In this document: piece after piece, positions 49,531 to 57,566 of the stretch | How positions within the stretch are numbered: the stretch's first letter is position 1 | Layout: the number at the start of each line of letters is the position of its first letter | Source: Bombiscardovia asteroides_K | Lineage (GTDB): Bacteria > Actinomycetota > Actinomycetes > Actinomycetales > Bifidobacteriaceae | Direction of reading: 5' to 3' | DNA length: 64,000 nt | Assembly (NCBI RefSeq): GCF_048001765.1 | Contig: NZ_CP181447.1 | Location: 1,798,001-1,862,000, forward strand | Translations under genes and position numbers: made by a program | Notes under the pieces: generated by a model | The model's database searches: none | What the model was told of the DNA's origin: nothing | The model's input: the letters and a program-made list of their open reading frames with translations, nothing else

Positions 49531-50455
49531 CCACCATTTCAGTCAGTTCGACCGACTGCGGAATAGCTGAAGTATCGACCGTCACATCGTAATCCGAGAA
49601 GCTGCGCGGTGTTTCAACCTCAGGCTTATGAGCCACATGAATGCTATCGAACAGCTTGTAGGAGGGAGCATCACCAAGATCGTTGCTGTGCTTGAAGACG
49701 TAGAGTTTGCGAACGGCCATCTTGCCTCTAGCTGCAGAATGATCGAACTCGAACATGTTGAGAATGGCCTGCCAAAGCATGGCCAGGTCCTCCTCGCTAA
49801 ATCCGGTGGTCTTTTGTGCAAGCTTGGCATTCACATAGCCATCAGCACGGTATAGACCGTAAGGAACGATGGACTTGTTGCCCATCTCGTTGTTCTTGTT
49901 CTCTTGGTCTTTTTCCGTAGTAATGGCCACTCTGGTGATGGTGACAGACTGCGGGAAAATCGGATCGATGGACCTCGAGAATCCAAGTTGCACAGGGCCG
50001 CGCACCTGGCCACAGGCCAACCCGCCCTTGACGAAGGTGGTCATCACCGCGCCAAAGGTCCTGATATCGAAGAAATTGGAGCACATGTAATCGAGGATTA
50101 ATCTATCCAGCTCGCCGTTTTCTTTCTTGGCCTTCTTTAAAGCCTTCCCGATACTGTCCACATCGAGATCCCCATTGACGCCAACCGCTTTTAGCGCCTC
50201 AGCATCGAGGCGGTTCAGCGGAACCTGCTGCTTGATATAGATACGCCAGGGCGCCTTATCCCCATTAATCAGCTGCACATAGTTACGTATCTTCCTCTTC
50301 AGGCAAACATCGGTAACAATACCAATCCCGGTCTCACTATCGGTTCGTGGCATATTGCCTGATTCCGGATCTCCGTTGGGGTTGCCATTCTCAACATCAT
50401 AGAGAATTGAGAAATCATACCTATTTTGGATTGCCTTGGCAGTTTGCTCACTCAT
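49523..50455 (-). CDS. cas7c: Type I-C Cascade backbone Cas7 (Csd2)
   Basis: A 310-residue RAMP protein that forms the helical backbone of Cascade along the crRNA. Family start: RYDFSILYDVENGNPNGDPESGNMPRTDSETG. Further family parts: FDIRTFGAVMTTFVKGGLACGQVRGPVQLGFSRSIDPI and YGLYRADGYVNAKLAQKTTGFSEEDL. Starts eight bases inside the cas8c end. This is the subunit expected to hold a CreR-type guide as well as crRNAs. Confidence 0.97.
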   Translation of the reverse strand: MSEQTAKAIQNRYDFSILYDVENGNPNGDPESGNMPRTDSETGIGIVTDVCLKRKIRNYVQLINGDKAPWRIYIKQQVPLNRLDAEALKAVGVNGDLDVDSIGKALKKAKKENGELDRLILDYMCSNFFDIRTFGAVMTTFVKGGLACGQVRGPVQLGFSRSIDPIFPQSVTITRVAITTEKDQENKNNEMGNKSIVPYGLYRADGYVNAKLAQKTTGFSEEDLAMLWQAILNMFEFDHSAARGKMAVRKLYVFKHSNDLGDAPSYKLFDSIHVAHKPEVETPRSFSDYDVTVDTSAIPQSVELTEMVDG

Positions 50456-52241
50456 TTACAACTCCTTCTTCCTTGCTGATTTCCTTATTGTCGTCCTTGT
50501 TCTTGCCCTTGTATCGCTCCTGAGTCTCGAAATAATATCCGAGCTGGAAAGCACCCTGTTCGGGCAGCGATAACCTCGTCGGGAAACTCTCGCCGATTCT
50601 GGTCATCAGATCTGCTATACGCTTGGTATAGTAAATGCGCGTTCCCGTCGACAGTTTTCGCAGGTGCTTTTTCGCCAAATCGCCCAAGTGCGGGAAAACC
50701 ACGGCTGGCATGGTCGATGCGTTAGTAAAGAAGCGGTCACCAATCGTGGTATTGATACCGGGATTCGCAGCATGTTGTATGTCCTCATATAGGGCGAACA
50801 GTCGTCCTAGGACATAGGGCACATTAGTGCTTTCTTTGTTGATGGACACTTGCAATACCTCCTTAGGGCATTGGTTGTTTGGGTGACGAAGAAAATACGC
50901 TTTGATGATTGCAGCCTTGGCGCGGGGCACGTCATGCTCAACGCCTATGCGGTTCTCAACAGCAGTCAGGAGCGACGTAGGATAGGGCGCACCTGTAAGA
51001 ATGGCCTTAAAAAGGTCGGAAACTGTATGGGGGGAAGCTGGGATCCTCTTTTTCCCACCATTGGCGGGCGGTACAGTTTGCGCAAGCAGCATCCACACAG
51101 GTAGGTCACGACGCTTGTCAAATTTCGGGCGTTCGATATCCAGATCTTCATAATGCCGACGTACATGCTCCATGTAACTGCCATAGGTGTCCTTCAAGAA
51201 GAAGGACACCGAAAGTCTGGCGGCGTTGGGGGCAAGTCCAAGGATATAGAAATGCTCATCCGGATTAAGCCTGACACCATTGAAATCAACTGGGTTTCCT
51301 TTAGACAAGGCCGTGACAGTGGCTATCAGATCCTGTTGATCAACCCCTACGGCGCCTTCAATACACATGTTCATCTCGGCTGAGTACTCAGCCTGTCCTG
51401 ATTCTGCCCAAGAGACAATCGTCAAGGAACCATCATTGACAGTTCTTGTGTACTGATCGTCCTTCAACACAGTATTTAAGGCTGTGGTGTAAGCGAAAGC
51501 TTCACGCTTGCTCATAGGAGCATTTTGGTCCTGCTTTTTGTTGTAGGAAAGATACGCTGGCGCATTGAAAGACACCAGTGCGGATCCGCTGGATTGTGCG
51601 TTGCGGACGCCTCTGATATTTGGATGAGTAAGAGCGGGAACGACGGCTTGGCCTGAAACAACACTTTGCATGGTTTCAGAACCAGCGGCCGGATCATCAC
51701 CGTCCTCGTCACCCGAAGAGAACCATGAATCCCAGTATCTTTGCATGGTTGGGTTTTCAGATAAAGGTAAGCCGCTGCGGCAGAGGACAAAATTACCGGT
51801 CATGGCCTTCTTCCAGTCCCCTTCGCCTAATTTCTCCTCGACAACTGCCGCTTGAGGCGTCCGGGAAAAGAAAGCGAGCACTGCACGGGCTTCATCATCT
51901 TCGGCGTTTGCAAGCACCTGACGATGCAATTCAGCAGCAGCTGCAAAGCGCTTGGCCGCCTTGTCTGTTGCACCGTTGGCATCTGCACCTAGCAGGTAAG
52001 AGGAGTTGTCGCAGAGGAAATTGGCCTGAATTTTCACTGTCCGCAGTGCATGTGCTGGAACAGGCATCATACGTCTGAACTGCTTATTCTTTGTCAATGT
52101 CCCAAACGGAATGACATGGGTTATGGACCCATCATCCGCTATGTCCAGTCCCCATGGAACGTTTTCAACGCTGTATCCATACCTCGGGGCCTGGCCAGCC
52201 TCCACCAGCCGATCGTAAAGTCTGACTAGTTCGCCAATCAT
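50448..52241 (-). CDS. cas8c: Type I-C Cascade large subunit Cas8c (Csd1)
   Basis: A 597-residue protein, normal for Csd1, that recognises the PAM and contacts Cas3. Features: the N-terminal YDRLVEAGQAPRYGYSVENVPWGLDI, the middle GSALVSFNAPAYLSYNKKQDQNAPMSKREAFAYTTALN, and the C-terminal LGRLFALYEDIQHAANPGINTTIGDRFFTNASTMPAVVFPHL. In type I-C an alternative start inside this gene often gives a small subunit Cas11c; the 3' part here is the likely source but I did not confirm a start. ATGA overlap with cas5 at 52238-52241. Confidence 0.96.
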   Translation of the reverse strand: MIGELVRLYDRLVEAGQAPRYGYSVENVPWGLDIADDGSITHVIPFGTLTKNKQFRRMMPVPAHALRTVKIQANFLCDNSSYLLGADANGATDKAAKRFAAAAELHRQVLANAEDDEARAVLAFFSRTPQAAVVEEKLGEGDWKKAMTGNFVLCRSGLPLSENPTMQRYWDSWFSSGDEDGDDPAAGSETMQSVVSGQAVVPALTHPNIRGVRNAQSSGSALVSFNAPAYLSYNKKQDQNAPMSKREAFAYTTALNTVLKDDQYTRTVNDGSLTIVSWAESGQAEYSAEMNMCIEGAVGVDQQDLIATVTALSKGNPVDFNGVRLNPDEHFYILGLAPNAARLSVSFFLKDTYGSYMEHVRRHYEDLDIERPKFDKRRDLPVWMLLAQTVPPANGGKKRIPASPHTVSDLFKAILTGAPYPTSLLTAVENRIGVEHDVPRAKAAIIKAYFLRHPNNQCPKEVLQVSINKESTNVPYVLGRLFALYEDIQHAANPGINTTIGDRFFTNASTMPAVVFPHLGDLAKKHLRKLSTGTRIYYTKRIADLMTRIGESFPTRLSLPEQGAFQLGYYFETQERYKGKNKDDNKEISKEEGVVNE

Positions 52242-52894
52242 GAGCTCACCTTCGGATCAGTTGCATCCAGCACGCCGTTAACCAGCTCAGCCCTGAAAAA
52301 CATAGGTTGCGGATCCGCAGGATCTCTATAGTCCATGTCATATAACATGTACCCCAGATCCCGACGACCGTTTTCGAATCCCTTGGGCTGACCCTTATCG
52401 GCATCCCAAAGCCGAAAATCGACAGGGAACTCCCGTGTTCCGAAATAAGGGTGATGATAGTATTGCCCGTTCTGAGCCCGTCTATTGAACATGCTGATGA
52501 ACTTAGCCGGCGTATCCCCTTCAGCTGCTTTGCTATTCATATCAAAGTGCGCCTCAATCACATAGTGAACGTCTCGCAGAATGGTGGAGGCACGCTGCTG
52601 AATGTCTGAGGAAGCATAGATCGCGCTGTCTTTGGAAGGATCATTGATCATCGACCTGATGGTATCGGCCGAGATCACGCTGCTGACCTCATTGCGACGA
52701 ACACTGGTGAATCTGATAGGATTCATAACCACGATCCTGTCAATCCGCCAGACCATGCCCGGATGCCAGAACACAGCCTCCAGAATCCCTCGTGCCGCCG
52801 ACGGCGTCATCACGTCGTACGAGACCCTCTCTACTTTCATTTCCGGTCTGGTGAAGAGGGCGTACGGACCCCAGACCTCAAGTTGTACTGTCAT
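52238..52894 (-). CDS. cas5c: Type I-C Cas5 (Cas5d), crRNA-processing subunit
   Basis: A 218-residue RAMP protein. In type I-C, which lacks Cas6, Cas5 cuts the repeat hairpin to make the 5' handle and stays bound to it. Family parts: LEVWGPYALFTRPEMKVERVSYDVMTPSAARGILEAVFWHP and YYHHPYFGTREFPVDFRLWDA. It would also process the shortened repeat upstream of the operon if that RNA is made. 45 bases follow cas3 before its ATG. Confidence 0.96.
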   Translation of the reverse strand: MTVQLEVWGPYALFTRPEMKVERVSYDVMTPSAARGILEAVFWHPGMVWRIDRIVVMNPIRFTSVRRNEVSSVISADTIRSMINDPSKDSAIYASSDIQQRASTILRDVHYVIEAHFDMNSKAAEGDTPAKFISMFNRRAQNGQYYHHPYFGTREFPVDFRLWDADKGQPKGFENGRRDLGYMLYDMDYRDPADPQPMFFRAELVNGVLDATDPKVSS

Positions 52895-52939
52895 TGGTCT
52901 CCTTTCCTGTTGCCGGTATTGCTAATTACGATTCAGCCA

Positions 52940-55084
52940 TCAATACAGCAGACCGTTTTGAGGCAACTGATCTTCATCGACCTGCAGACCTGTAGCACTG
53001 TCGTACATGCCCATGTCCAGCAGAACAAATGCATCGTCATCCGACCTGGCACCGTGCTCAGCCAAAGCGGATATCTTCCCAGCCTCTTTGAGTCTGTCCA
53101 GCTGTCTAGGCCAGACATTGACCGCGTACCGGCCCAATCTGCGGAACAGCCCTCGCGTATAGCAACGAGGATCAGTCAGCTGGGCACACAGGGCGCTCGC
53201 TTCTTCATTGACCGGTATATAGACGGGAACAGTTGGCGTATCAATCAGCTTGAAAAGCTCAGCAATCTGAGCGAACGGCATACGGCATCCTGATATTCCA
53301 CGCTCATGAGCCTTAAGAATTTGACGCTGATCGAGACTCTCATCCCCACGCATTCCAAAGAGCCTGGTGAAATATTCATGAACCGCTTTTGAAGATGCCA
53401 GGTCAGCATTGCCTTCCCGCACCAACTCGAAAGCCAGCATATTCTGCTTCAAAAACGAAACCTGGCCCTCATCAGTCGAAAAAACATGAACCAATGAGGC
53501 ATCCGCTTCACGTCGACCTTCTCTATTGCAACGGCCAGCTGTCTGAAGAATCGAATCAAGACCAGTCTGTTCCCTATATGCCTCAGGAAAATCGACATCC
53601 ACTCCGGCCTCTATCAGAGACGTGGATACGACCCTGCAAGATTCTCCCTGGGTGAGGCGATCCCGTATCTGCTTCAGCAACCGTTCCCTGTCATAGGCAC
53701 ATTGCAGTGTAGTCAAGCAGAAAGTACCGTCTTCAAAGCCATGCTTTCGCACCGCTCCGGAGATGTACTGCGCCTCCTTACGTGTGTTGACCACGCACAG
53801 AACCTGATTATGGCCTTCTACAGCTTCAGCCATCTCATCCATGTTCTTATGACCGTCATCGACGATTCGGTTGCGCCTGAATTCCGAGCGCTCCTTTTCG
53901 CTTAATGGTGCAATTTCAGGGATGGTCAGATTCGGGCATTGAAGAGCCTGAGCAAACAGTTCCTGCAAGGCCGGCTGTGTTGCTGTGCACAGCACCGCGG
54001 TGACGTGATAATTGGCAACCAGTTCAGCTATGGCCTGTACACATGGTTTCAGCTGAGGCAAGGGCAAGGTCTGGGCCTCATCGAAGATCACAACAGAGTT
54101 AGCTATGTTATGAATCTTCCTGAGTTTAGAGGCCTTGTTGGCGAACAGGCTTTCGAAAAACTGCACAGCAGTGGTTACGATAACCGGCATGTTCCAGTTC
54201 TCGGCCGCAAAACTGCGATGCAAATCGTTTGCTGTAAGCTCGTCTTCCTCTTTTAATTGGAAAGCAGCATCTGCATAGTGTGGTAGAACCGCATCTGGCC
54301 CAAGGAGGGTTTCGAATTCCTTTACCGTCTGGTCGATGATTGACGTGTAGGGCACGACGTAAATAACCCTATCCATATGGTGTGTTTTGGCGTGTTCAAG
54401 CGCGAACGTAAGCGAGGAATCAGTCTTGCCGCCGCCTGTGGGAGCGGTCAGCGTGTATAGACCTGGCTTCCATTCAGGATCGGCTCCGTGAGTAAGGCAG
54501 TCACGCAATATGGCATTGCGTTTTTCATTCAATGACGTACTCGCCTTCGCCGACAGGAAGGACTCAGCCCTGCGCTCCATGATTTCAGCAAGCGCCTTGA
54601 TTCTGATTGACTGATGCTCACGCAGCTGCCCAGCCAGCGCTTTGCTTATTTCGCGTAATTCCTGTGGAGGCGGCATAATAGAGCTGGACAGACGATCGGG
54701 ACCGAGATCCTGAAGCAGCTGCTCGAGAAATGGTGATTCATCGCGCTCTACTTTGCCATTGACAAAGAACTCAGCATCCAGCCGATCCGCATCCACTAGC
54801 GCTGATTCGTGCATACGGATACGCATCATGTCCGAGAAATGTGAGCCCAAAGAAGGAAGCGGCTTGACTTCGGGAAGAGTGATCTCATCCTTCCAATGCG
54901 ATGCATCAGGGTTGGGACGCTTCATTCTGCCGACCAAGGTGCTTGAATTCTCGGTATCAATACGATTGCCAAAATCCGGCAAACCAGCATGATGCCCTGC
55001 AATGGCAAATGTGGCTTCTTGAAGATGGAGCTTATAGGCCACTTTCATCCCGTATGAAGAGTGATTGACACTACTGCTCATCAT
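52940..55084 (-). CDS. cas3: Cas3 helicase part (Cas3' with second half of HD domain)
   Basis: A 714-residue protein that unwinds and degrades targeted DNA. The N-terminus carries the second half of the HD nuclease (SVNHSSYGMKVAY, AIAGHHAGLPDFGN). The helicase has Walker A (TAPTGGGKTDSSLTFALEHAK), DEAQ (VVIFDEAQTLP), SLIEAGVDVDFP and the QTAGRCNREG motif VI. It overlaps the preceding HD frame by 14 bases and has its own ATG with GGGAGG upstream, so separate translation is possible. In relatives the two parts are one protein of about 800 residues, so a frameshift is the other reading. Confidence 0.93.
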   Translation of the reverse strand: MMSSSVNHSSYGMKVAYKLHLQEATFAIAGHHAGLPDFGNRIDTENSSTLVGRMKRPNPDASHWKDEITLPEVKPLPSLGSHFSDMMRIRMHESALVDADRLDAEFFVNGKVERDESPFLEQLLQDLGPDRLSSSIMPPPQELREISKALAGQLREHQSIRIKALAEIMERRAESFLSAKASTSLNEKRNAILRDCLTHGADPEWKPGLYTLTAPTGGGKTDSSLTFALEHAKTHHMDRVIYVVPYTSIIDQTVKEFETLLGPDAVLPHYADAAFQLKEEDELTANDLHRSFAAENWNMPVIVTTAVQFFESLFANKASKLRKIHNIANSVVIFDEAQTLPLPQLKPCVQAIAELVANYHVTAVLCTATQPALQELFAQALQCPNLTIPEIAPLSEKERSEFRRNRIVDDGHKNMDEMAEAVEGHNQVLCVVNTRKEAQYISGAVRKHGFEDGTFCLTTLQCAYDRERLLKQIRDRLTQGESCRVVSTSLIEAGVDVDFPEAYREQTGLDSILQTAGRCNREGRREADASLVHVFSTDEGQVSFLKQNMLAFELVREGNADLASSKAVHEYFTRLFGMRGDESLDQRQILKAHERGISGCRMPFAQIAELFKLIDTPTVPVYIPVNEEASALCAQLTDPRCYTRGLFRRLGRYAVNVWPRQLDRLKEAGKISALAEHGARSDDDAFVLLDMGMYDSATGLQVDEDQLPQNGLLY

Positions 55085-55319
55085 AGGCCTCCCTGATCAT
55101 CCTCTGGAATTCCTCCGAATACTTGCCTATGTCGTGAAGAAGGCCTGTATCCAGACCCATATCAGCCTGATCTTGGTCATACAGATAACCAGCCAGCCTG
55201 CCGGCGAAGGCTGCATCAAGACATCCAGTCATCACCAGATGCTGCACGCAGACCTCGAAACCATGATCTTTCGAAGTGCGGGCCAGATACTCGTCTATCT
55301 CATCGCCTTCGGTCGTCAT
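55071..55319 (-). CDS. Cas3 HD N-terminal part (Cas3''-like)
   Basis: An 82-residue frame with the first half of the Cas3 HD nuclease: LARTSKDHGFEVCVQHLVMTGC, then LLHDIGKYSEEFQRMI with the catalytic HD pair. It stops at 55071, just before the remaining HD residues encoded in the next frame (+1). Its ATG overlaps the stop of the 41-residue upstream gene (ATGA at 55316-55319). On its own it lacks ligands for a complete HD site. Confidence 0.85.
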   Translation of the reverse strand: MTTEGDEIDEYLARTSKDHGFEVCVQHLVMTGCLDAAFAGRLAGYLYDQDQADMGLDTGLLHDIGKYSEEFQRMIREAYDEQ

Positions 55320-55441
55320 GCGATCATCTCTTCCTGACTTAGGTCACTGTTGAGCGGTTGCGCTGTATTGACCCGAATCCAAGCCGTCAATCGCCATACG
55401 CAAACCGGCTTCTCACGAATGAACGCAGAATCCTCAACCAT
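55316..55441 (-). CDS. Small leader protein of the cas operon, unknown function
   Basis: A 41-residue frame that starts at 55441, 8 bases after AAAGGAGATG, and about 40 bases after the predicted transcription start. The sequence is MVEDSAFIREKPVCVWRLTAW plus VNTAQPLNSDLSQEEMIA. The TGA overlaps the HD-part ATG (ATGA), so it is likely co-translated. No family is recognised. It could be a real small Cas-linked protein or a translational leader. Confidence 0.6.
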   Translation of the reverse strand: MVEDSAFIREKPVCVWRLTAWIRVNTAQPLNSDLSQEEMIA

Positions 55442-55487
55442 CGCCCCATCTCCTTTGTATAGGCGATCACTTGTGTTCTGATACAGA

Positions 55488-55516
55488 AATATAAACCTAT
55501 TAATGAATAATGTCAA
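55488..55516 (-). promoter_or_regulatory. Promoter of the cas operon
   Basis: Minus-strand TTGACA (55511-55516), a 17-base spacer and TATATT (55488-55493) make a nearly ideal housekeeping promoter, with the start site expected near 55480. Upstream is an AT-rich tract (TATATATACGTAATATATAG) that could act as an UP element. A promoter this strong would need repression to avoid high cas expression. Confidence 0.88.
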
Positions 55517-55538
55517 TTCGGTTTCTGGTTATTTAGAA
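55517..55538 (+). promoter_or_regulatory. Predicted CreR/Cascade target site with PAM at the cas promoter
   Basis: TTC at 55517-55519 is the known type I-C PAM. The following 19 bases GGTTTCTGGTTATTTAGAA match the guide GGTTTCTGGCTGTTTAGTA at 16 of 19 positions. The seed (1-9) is perfect and mismatches are at 10, 12 and 18; beyond 19 the match fails. The PAM touches the -35 box. Bound Cascade would cover the region directly upstream of the promoter and hinder RNA polymerase, while weak pairing beyond the seed should avoid Cas3-driven cutting. Confidence 0.8.
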
Positions 55539-55608
55539 AGAACTATATATTACGTATATATATACAATTACTGAAGCTTGGTTTTATCTAGGGAAAATCT
55601 AACGAAGG

Positions 55609-55696
55609 TATAAAGGCTCATCAGCCTAGGCCGATGAGCCCTAGCCTTATTCTACTAAACAGCCAGAAACCATTTCAATCCACGCCTTGCGGCGAC
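55609..55696 (-). ncRNA. Predicted CreR-type Cas-regulating RNA (crRNA-like guide)
   Basis: A single repeat-like element (55672-55696) keeps both ends of the array repeat, GTCGC and GCGTGGATTGAAAT, but its stem is cut to CGCC/GGCG with a GCAA loop. The guide then begins GGTTTCTGGCTGTTTAGTA at 55671 and runs leftward. From 55640 an 8-base hairpin (GGCTCATC/GATGAGCC, 55615-55640) followed by TTTATA is a likely terminator. Cas5 cutting at the hairpin base would leave the normal 5' handle. The guide matches the cas promoter 90 bases away. No firm promoter was found upstream of 55696. CreR-class RNAs are known in other subtypes; this instance is inferred from sequence. Confidence 0.78.
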
Positions 55697-55882
55697 TACG
55701 TCTGTATTCTGACCACAGCATTAAGCAATGCCGATCATGCATACAAACCAACCACAATCCAAGCATGCGCCATAGTGACGTTTTAAGTTATAGCTAGATT
55801 GCTTTGCGTTACAGACACTTTATAAGATACTCCACTTCAGCTGCTGTATTTGCTTGGCAGAGTCATTGACTTCATCCACCTT

Positions 55883-56543
55883 CTACAAAGTACGGCGGCG
55901 GTACTCCATAGGAGGCATACCTACTTTGGATTTAAAAGCGCTGCAAAAGACGGACAGCTTGGAATATCCGCAATTCAGAGCAATCTGTTCGACAGGCTTG
56001 GAGGAATTGCTGAGCATACTTCGAGCCGCATTGATTCGCGCGTCCATAACATAGGCATGAGGCGTATAACCGGCTGCCTTTTTGAATACCCTAATGAAGC
56101 TAGGCTCACCGAGACCAGTCATAATGGCAAGCTGATGATTGGCAATATATGTCCATCACCATTTGAATGTCATGACCGCTCCTGTCAATGTCACCCTGCC
56201 CCACCGGCGCATCAACGAACCATGTCAGAATGTCCGTCACATATTTCGCAAGCATTGTTTCGGATAAATAGGTGCCGGACCGAAATATGTTGTAAATGGT
56301 CTTTAGCGGGTGCAATGCCTTTTCATCCTGCACCAGAGCGAAGATCGGCCCTCGCTTGGCAATTATCTGCTGGTAATAAAACCGGGACGCCTGACCATCG
56401 AAGTACATCCAAAGCATCTCTGTCGACCCCACAGACTGATAGCGATGGTATTGGTAACAATCCAAAAGTACAAACTGACCACCATGGGCAACGCTCCGCA
56501 TAGCATTGGTACGCGGTGTGAGCTCCCCTGATTTCAAATACAT
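55883..56543 (-). pseudogene. AraC-family regulator, frameshifted
   Basis: The N-terminal cupin-like sensor reads from 56543: GGQFVLLDCYQYHRYQSVGSTEMLWMYFDG, then SETMLAKYVTDILTWFVDAP. Near 56140 the frame breaks, and the AraC DNA-binding part continues in another frame: LAIMTGLGEPSFIRVFKKAAGYTPHAYV, then KPVEQIALNCGYSKLSVFCSAFKSKVGMPPMEYRRR to 55883. The first helix-turn-helix also seems shortened at the break. It lies upstream of the cas operon on the same strand, separated by the CreR-type RNA. Confidence 0.75.
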
Positions 56544-56650
56544 GACTTGAAAACTGGGATAGGTGTCACGCTAGGTGCGATGACCATTGAGCATACAGTA
56601 AGACCATCTTGGCATTGAGACTGCGAGCAAGGGTCATGAATGCTTGGCAT

Positions 56651-56977
56651 TTACTTATTCATGAAGCCGAGGCCCTGCAGCAGAGTGCTCAGGAATCCGG
56701 GGATTACCCTATTCAGGAGGGCAAAGCCAACGATAACGACCGCTATGAAGACGACGACCCCTATTAGCTCGTCACGCTGCTGCTGACGGTGTTCAGCCTC
56801 ACGCGCCGCAGCCATCCTCTTGCGGTAAACCACCGGACACGTCGTCCCTGGACGATGACGATGTACAGGACACTCTGGATCATACTGACACATACCATTA
56901 GCATAAGTCTCCTCGCCAGATCCATGCATTGGTACTAGCCCGTAAGTTCCACTTGCTTCGTCCTTGTCTGGCCACAC
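56651..56977 (-). CDS. Small membrane protein with Cys/His motif, unknown
   Basis: Up to 108 residues; an internal ATG at 56893 (MCQYDPECPVHRHRPGTTC) with GAGGAGA upstream is an alternative start. A Cys-His cluster (CQYDPECPVHRHRPGTTC) could bind zinc. A polar, Arg/Gln-rich linker leads to one membrane helix (ELIGVVVFIAVVIVGFALL). No family recognised. Confidence 0.5.
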   Translation of the reverse strand: MWPDKDEASGTYGLVPMHGSGEETYANGMCQYDPECPVHRHRPGTTCPVVYRKRMAAAREAEHRQQQRDELIGVVVFIAVVIVGFALLNRVIPGFLSTLLQGLGFMNK

Positions 56978-57566
56978 CAGACAACCCCAAGATTGGGCGC
57001 GATCCAGTCAAAAGCATGTTTAGCAGGGTTATACGCTAGCCAAACCAATCGCCCGAAACCGTTTCCCTCCTTCAAAGACAAGGATGAAGATGTAAACTCG
57101 GCTGCATTTACCGCTGCGTTCCCTATGCCTGCCCTCATCGATGAGCCCAGAGGCACCAGCAACGACCCCATATTGCGAGTACGGAAGTCAAAGACAAAGA
57201 AGCGAAAGACATACCTACCGCACTCCTACGCGTCTACAGAGCGATTCGGGATCACTCTGGTTGTTAGTTTTGAATTATCGTGGCGAACCTACCAGCCATC
57301 CGTTCTGAAATCTTTGAACTCAGAATAAGCGAAGAGGATTGGACCAATGACAACGATGTTCCCCTTGATGGAATCACGCCCGCTGATGCAGGGAACGCAT
57401 GAAGTCAAGTCCTGCGAACCTGCTACAAATGTGACTATTCACACGTATGCGGGGAATACGCGTAGTATGCACAAAAAAGTTTGCATCAGTAAGGATTATC
57501 TTCGAGGATGCAGGCGTTCTGTCGCAGACCATACAAGGCCTGCACCATGAGGGAAGGGAATCAGTC
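56978..57566. other. Gene-poor stretch
   Basis: About 590 bases with stops in all frames at short distance. The minus-strand frame at 56935-57171 contains GNGFGRLVWLAYNPAKHAFDWI and may be a remnant, but I cannot name it. The promoter of the following surface protein must be here. Confidence 0.3.

Noticed and set aside
56935..57171. Minus-strand frame with GNGFGRLVWLAYNPAKHAF
   Set aside because: Could be part of a decayed gene, but no family or second fragment was found to support a pseudogene call.
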